From the NCBI GenBank assembly GCA_021372355.1, contig JAJFUQ010000211.1, positions 1-35,806 of the forward strand: a stretch of 35,806 nt of DNA, written 5' to 3'. This document shows positions 32,943-35,806 of the stretch, one piece after another. Both the position numbers and the translations under genes were made by a program. How positions within the stretch are numbered: position 1 is the first letter of the stretch; every line of letters starts with the position of its first letter. This stretch comes from Nocardiaceae bacterium (GTDB lineage: Bacteria; Actinomycetota; Actinomycetes; Mycobacteriales; Mycobacteriaceae). Under the pieces are notes generated by a model. The model was not told the origin of the DNA and did not search any database. It saw only the letters and a program-made list of their open reading frames with translations.

Positions 32943-33625
32943 GTTCCACTGTTCCCGTCGGTGCGGTGTACGCACCGGATTCTGAACTCGACTGGAGCGA
33001 AAGCCTTGTTCCCGGCGACGTCGTCCTCGACGAACGCGTCGACTCGAACGGCCCGTGGTCAGGGCTCGTCCGGCAGGGTGATGTGCTCACGATCGTTGAC
33101 GTCGGTGGCAACCAGTCAGCGGACTGCATCATGTACAACGCGCACGACACCGACGAGCGCTACAGCGTCCCGGACACCCTCGCGTGGCAGGCGAACGCCT
33201 ACGTCCGCACCGGAACGGTGCTGCGCAGCAACGAAGGTCGCCCGTTGATGACGGTGGTCGCCAACGAGATCGACCGGCAGGACACGATCGGCGGCGCGTG
33301 CTCGAAGGAATCGAACACTCTCCGGTACGGCCACCACGTCATGTACCACCACGGCTGCCGCGAGAACTTCCTGGCCGAAGCGTCGCGGCACGGAATGGGT
33401 GCGCGTGACCTGGTGTCGAACCTGAACTGGTTCATGAACGTGCCGGTCGAAGCGGACGGTGCCCTGGGCATCGTCGACGGGATGTCCGCGCCCGGAAAGC
33501 GCGTCGCCATCCGCGCTGACATGGACGTGCTCGTCATCGTGTCGAACTGCCCGCAGATGAACAATCCGTGCAACGACTTCAACCCGACGCCGCTCCGCAT
33601 GATCGTGGTGACGCCGAATGCTTGA
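32939..33625 (+). CDS. DUF1989 protein, urea carboxylase-associated / carboxyguanidine deiminase-type subunit 2
   Basis: 228 residues from the ATG at 32939 (MSSTVPVGAVYAPDSELDWS). Conserved DUF1989 parts are VVDVGGNQSADCIMYN-like text (here IVDVGGNQSADCIMYNAHD), ERYSVPDTLAWQANAYV, and a Cys-rich likely metal site with GGACSKESNTLRYG, HHGCRENFLAE and SNCPQMNNPCNDFNPTPLR. It is the partner of the upstream DUF1989 protein, with which it overlaps by four bases, and it overlaps the carboxylase gene by eight bases (ATGCTTGA). The frame is open to 32342, but that part shadows the first DUF1989 gene. Confidence 0.87.
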   Translation: MSSTVPVGAVYAPDSELDWSESLVPGDVVLDERVDSNGPWSGLVRQGDVLTIVDVGGNQSADCIMYNAHDTDERYSVPDTLAWQANAYVRTGTVLRSNEGRPLMTVVANEIDRQDTIGGACSKESNTLRYGHHVMYHHGCRENFLAEASRHGMGARDLVSNLNWFMNVPVEADGALGIVDGMSAPGKRVAIRADMDVLVIVSNCPQMNNPCNDFNPTPLRMIVVTPNA

Positions 33626-35806
33626 TTTCAATGTCGTCCTCATCGCCAACCGCGGCGAAATCGCCCGCCGGGTCATTCGCACCGCACACGCAATGAACAT
33701 GAAGACCGTCGCGGTCTTCTCCGACGCGGACCGCGCTGCCCCGCACGTGCGCGAAGCCGATCACGCCGTCCGACTCGGTCCGGCACCTGCGCGTGAGTCC
33801 TACCTCCGCTCGGACGCGATCATCTCCGCCGCCCTCGAGACCGGCGCCGGGATCATTCACCCGGGCTATGGATTCCTCTCGGAGAACATCGAATTCGCTC
33901 GCGCGATCGACGCCGCGGGGCTGCGGTTCGCGGGCCCGACCGTCGACCAGATCGTCGCGTTCGGCGAGAAGCACACCGCTCGTGCGCTGGCTAAGTCCGC
34001 GGGCGTTCCGCTGCTCGCCGGCACCGAATTGCTCGAGAGTGCCGATGCCGCGGTAGCCGCAGCCGAACTCGTCGGGTTCCCGGTGATGGTCAAAGCCACC
34101 GGCGGCGGAGGCGGAATCGGAATGCTGGCGTGTGCCGATGCCGACGAGGTTCGCGCCGCGTTCGACCGGGTCGCTGCACTGGCCGCGGCGAACTTCGGCT
34201 CGGCTGGCGTCTTCCTCGAGCGGCTCGTTCGGCCGGCCCGGCACGTCGAGGTCCAGGTGTTCGGTGACGGCCTCGGCCGGATCGCGGTCATCGGCGATCG
34301 CGACTGCTCGCTCCAGCGTCGCAACCAGAAGGTCATCGAGGAAGCTCCGGCACCCGCGCTCCCGGATCATGTGCGCGAACTGCTGCACTCGTCCGCACGC
34401 GATCTGCTGGCCTCGGTCGACTACCGCAGCGCCGGAACGGTCGAATTCGTCTACGACCCGATTCGGGAGGAAGCGGCGTTCCTGGAGGTCAACACTCGTC
34501 TGCAGGTCGAGCACCCGGTCACCGAAGAGGTGTACGGCGTCGACCTCGTGGAACTCATGCTGACCCTCGCCCGCGACGGCGCGGTGGCGGATGACGTGTT
34601 CACTCGCGCCTGGCGGCCTGCCGGTTTCGCCGTCGAGGCACGCATCTACGCCGAAGACCCCGCCAAGGAGTCGCTGCCGTCGTCCGGCCTCGTCACGAAC
34701 GCGCAATTCCCGGCTGAGCGACCAGGCGTCCGCATCGACGGGTACGTCGAGACCGGTCTCGAGGTGTCGCCCTTCTACGACCCGATGCTGGCCAAGGTCA
34801 TCACTCGCGGTGCCACCCGAGACGACGCACTCGACCTGCTCGGCAGCGCGCTCGATGAGAGTCGTGTCGACGGGATCGTCACGAACCTCGGACTGCTCCG
34901 GTCTCTCACCGACCTCGTCGACCTCCGCGCGGCCGTCCATTCGACCTCGACCCTGGCGACGACGTCTGACCCGCAGCCGCGGATCGACGTCATCACCTCC
35001 GGTCCGCTCACCACCGTGCAAGATCTGCCAGGACGAATCGGCTACTGGCACATCGGTGTTCCGCCGAGCGGACCGTTCGATCGGGTGTCTTTCTCCGAGG
35101 CGAATCTGGCCGTGGGAAACCCAGCGGGAGCACCCGGACTCGAAGTGACCGCGGGAGGCCTGACGCTCCGCTTCTCCGAGCCGACCATCGTCTGTGTCGC
35201 GGGCGCTCCGGTGTCGGTCACCGTCGACGGCGAATCTGCAGCACAGTGGGAACCGCTCGAGATCCCCGCCGGTGCGACGCTGTCGATTCCGATGGCTTCT
35301 GGACCGGGTCTGCGGCTCTACGTGGCGGTCCGTGGCGGCATCTCCGTGCCGCAGTACCTCGGCAGCGCGTCGACGTTCACGCTCGGCGGCTTCGGCGGCC
35401 ACGGTGGCCGTGCGTTGCTGGCTGGTGACGTGCTGCGTGTCGGGACGACAGACGCTGCCGCGCCCGCCCCGACACCCGTAAACCGCCGCCCGGCGATCGT
35501 CAGCGAGTGGCACATCGGCGTGCTCGAAGGTCCGCACGCCGCTCCGGACTTCTTCACCCGCAACGACATCGAGACGCTCTACGCGACGGCGTACGAGGTG
35601 CACCACAATTCGGCGCGCACCGGCATCCGGCTCATCGGGCCCAAGCCCGAGTGGGCGCGGCGCGACGGTGGCGACGCGGGACTGCACCCGTCGAACATCC
35701 ACGACAACGCGTACGCGATCGGCGCCTTGGACTTCACCGGCGACACCCCGATCATCCTCGGCCCCGACGGCCCGTCGCTCGGCGGATTCGTCTGCCCGGC
35801 GGTCGT
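33618..35806 (+). CDS. Biotin-dependent urea/guanidine carboxylase (truncated by window end)
   Basis: An open frame of 729 codons runs from the ATG at 33618 to the window edge. Residues about 1-450 are a biotin carboxylase: ANRGEIARRVIRTAHAM, GYGFLSENIEFARA, the ATP-grasp loop VKATGGGGGIGM, GDRDCSLQRRNQKVIEEAPA and LEVNTRLQVEHPVTE. From about residue 455 (DVITSGPLTTVQDLPGR, GVPPSGPFDRVSF) begins the KipA/AHS2 carboxyltransferase-type domain. The remaining carboxyltransferase part and C-terminal biotinyl domain lie beyond the window. Family knowledge: urea carboxylase makes allophanate from urea, and close relatives carboxylate guanidine. The paired DUF1989 genes favour guanidine. An allophanate hydrolase gene would be expected next. 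The eight-base overlap shows operon coupling. Confidence 0.92.
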   Translation, partial: MLDFNVVLIANRGEIARRVIRTAHAMNMKTVAVFSDADRAAPHVREADHAVRLGPAPARESYLRSDAIISAALETGAGIIHPGYGFLSENIEFARAIDAAGLRFAGPTVDQIVAFGEKHTARALAKSAGVPLLAGTELLESADAAVAAAELVGFPVMVKATGGGGGIGMLACADADEVRAAFDRVAALAAANFGSAGVFLERLVRPARHVEVQVFGDGLGRIAVIGDRDCSLQRRNQKVIEEAPAPALPDHVRELLHSSARDLLASVDYRSAGTVEFVYDPIREEAAFLEVNTRLQVEHPVTEEVYGVDLVELMLTLARDGAVADDVFTRAWRPAGFAVEARIYAEDPAKESLPSSGLVTNAQFPAERPGVRIDGYVETGLEVSPFYDPMLAKVITRGATRDDALDLLGSALDESRVDGIVTNLGLLRSLTDLVDLRAAVHSTSTLATTSDPQPRIDVITSGPLTTVQDLPGRIGYWHIGVPPSGPFDRVSFSEANLAVGNPAGAPGLEVTAGGLTLRFSEPTIVCVAGAPVSVTVDGESAAQWEPLEIPAGATLSIPMASGPGLRLYVAVRGGISVPQYLGSASTFTLGGFGGHGGRALLAGDVLRVGTTDAAAPAPTPVNRRPAIVSEWHIGVLEGPHAAPDFFTRNDIETLYATAYEVHHNSARTGIRLIGPKPEWARRDGGDAGLHPSNIHDNAYAIGALDFTGDTPIILGPDGPSLGGFVCPAV

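Noticed and set aside
33579..35702. Antisense open frame of 707 codons opposite the carboxylase gene
   Set aside because: The sense frame has all biotin carboxylase motifs and runs to the window edge; the antisense product has no recognisable fold.
1..35806. tRNA, rRNA, CRISPR array, transposase or phage integrase
   Set aside because: None was recognised in reading either strand; the only direct repeat of note is the treY segment.

Overview
This is a high-GC actinobacterial chromosome segment. The gene content points to a mycolic-acid bacterium of the Rhodococcus/Nocardiaceae type: an AccD3-like fused carboxyltransferase, a bioFD operon with a BioQ-type operator, treX-treY, an MpaB/DUF2236 protein, DUF5313, a mycothiol-type metal-binding (MDMPI/DinB) fold, and several apparently leaderless GTG starts. 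The genus is an inference; there is no rRNA or tRNA to confirm it.

Region 1 (1-13.4 kb, almost all on the minus strand). Reading along the minus strand, a TVP38-like membrane protein and bioA come first. They are followed by a tightly packed block: a 35-residue Gly/Ser/Trp/His peptide with a C-terminal Cys, an ABC exporter, a divergent Ser/Thr kinase, a 9-TM protein, a D-2-hydroxyacid dehydrogenase and a GMC oxidoreductase. Then comes bioF-bioD-sthA-accD. The block separates bioA from bioFD and has its own promoter and inverted-repeat operator. It looks like an accessory unit, possibly for making and exporting a small modified peptide, and is my main candidate for an undescribed system.

Region 2 (13.4-20.9 kb). 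An acyl-CoA dehydrogenase is divergent from a TetR regulator and an MpaB-type oxygenase, with a shared operator between them. A limonene-epoxide-hydrolase-like protein and a CsbD stress protein (with a sigma-B/F-like promoter) follow. Next is a three-gene cassette with 4-base overlaps: N-formylglutamate amidohydrolase, a QEGLA/MATCAP-type metallopeptidase and a glutathione-synthase-like ATP-grasp ligase. It reads as a make-and-break system for an unknown amide or peptide.

Region 3 (21.0-27.8 kb). treX-treY (glycogen debranching and maltooligosyltrehalose synthase) is followed by a DUF6875-like gene instead of treZ. A decayed second copy of the treY 3' end lies on the far side of that gene. 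An ArsR regulator with a fused SRPBCC/MDMPI protein follows.

Region 4 (27.8-35.8 kb). A patatin-like lipase and an OhrR-type MarR regulator lie on the minus strand. DUF5313 and a beta-carbonic anhydrase (with its ribosome-binding site in a hairpin) lie on the plus strand. The window ends with a permease, two DUF1989 proteins and a truncated biotin-dependent urea/guanidine carboxylase. This last operon probably degrades guanidine or urea to ammonia and CO2.
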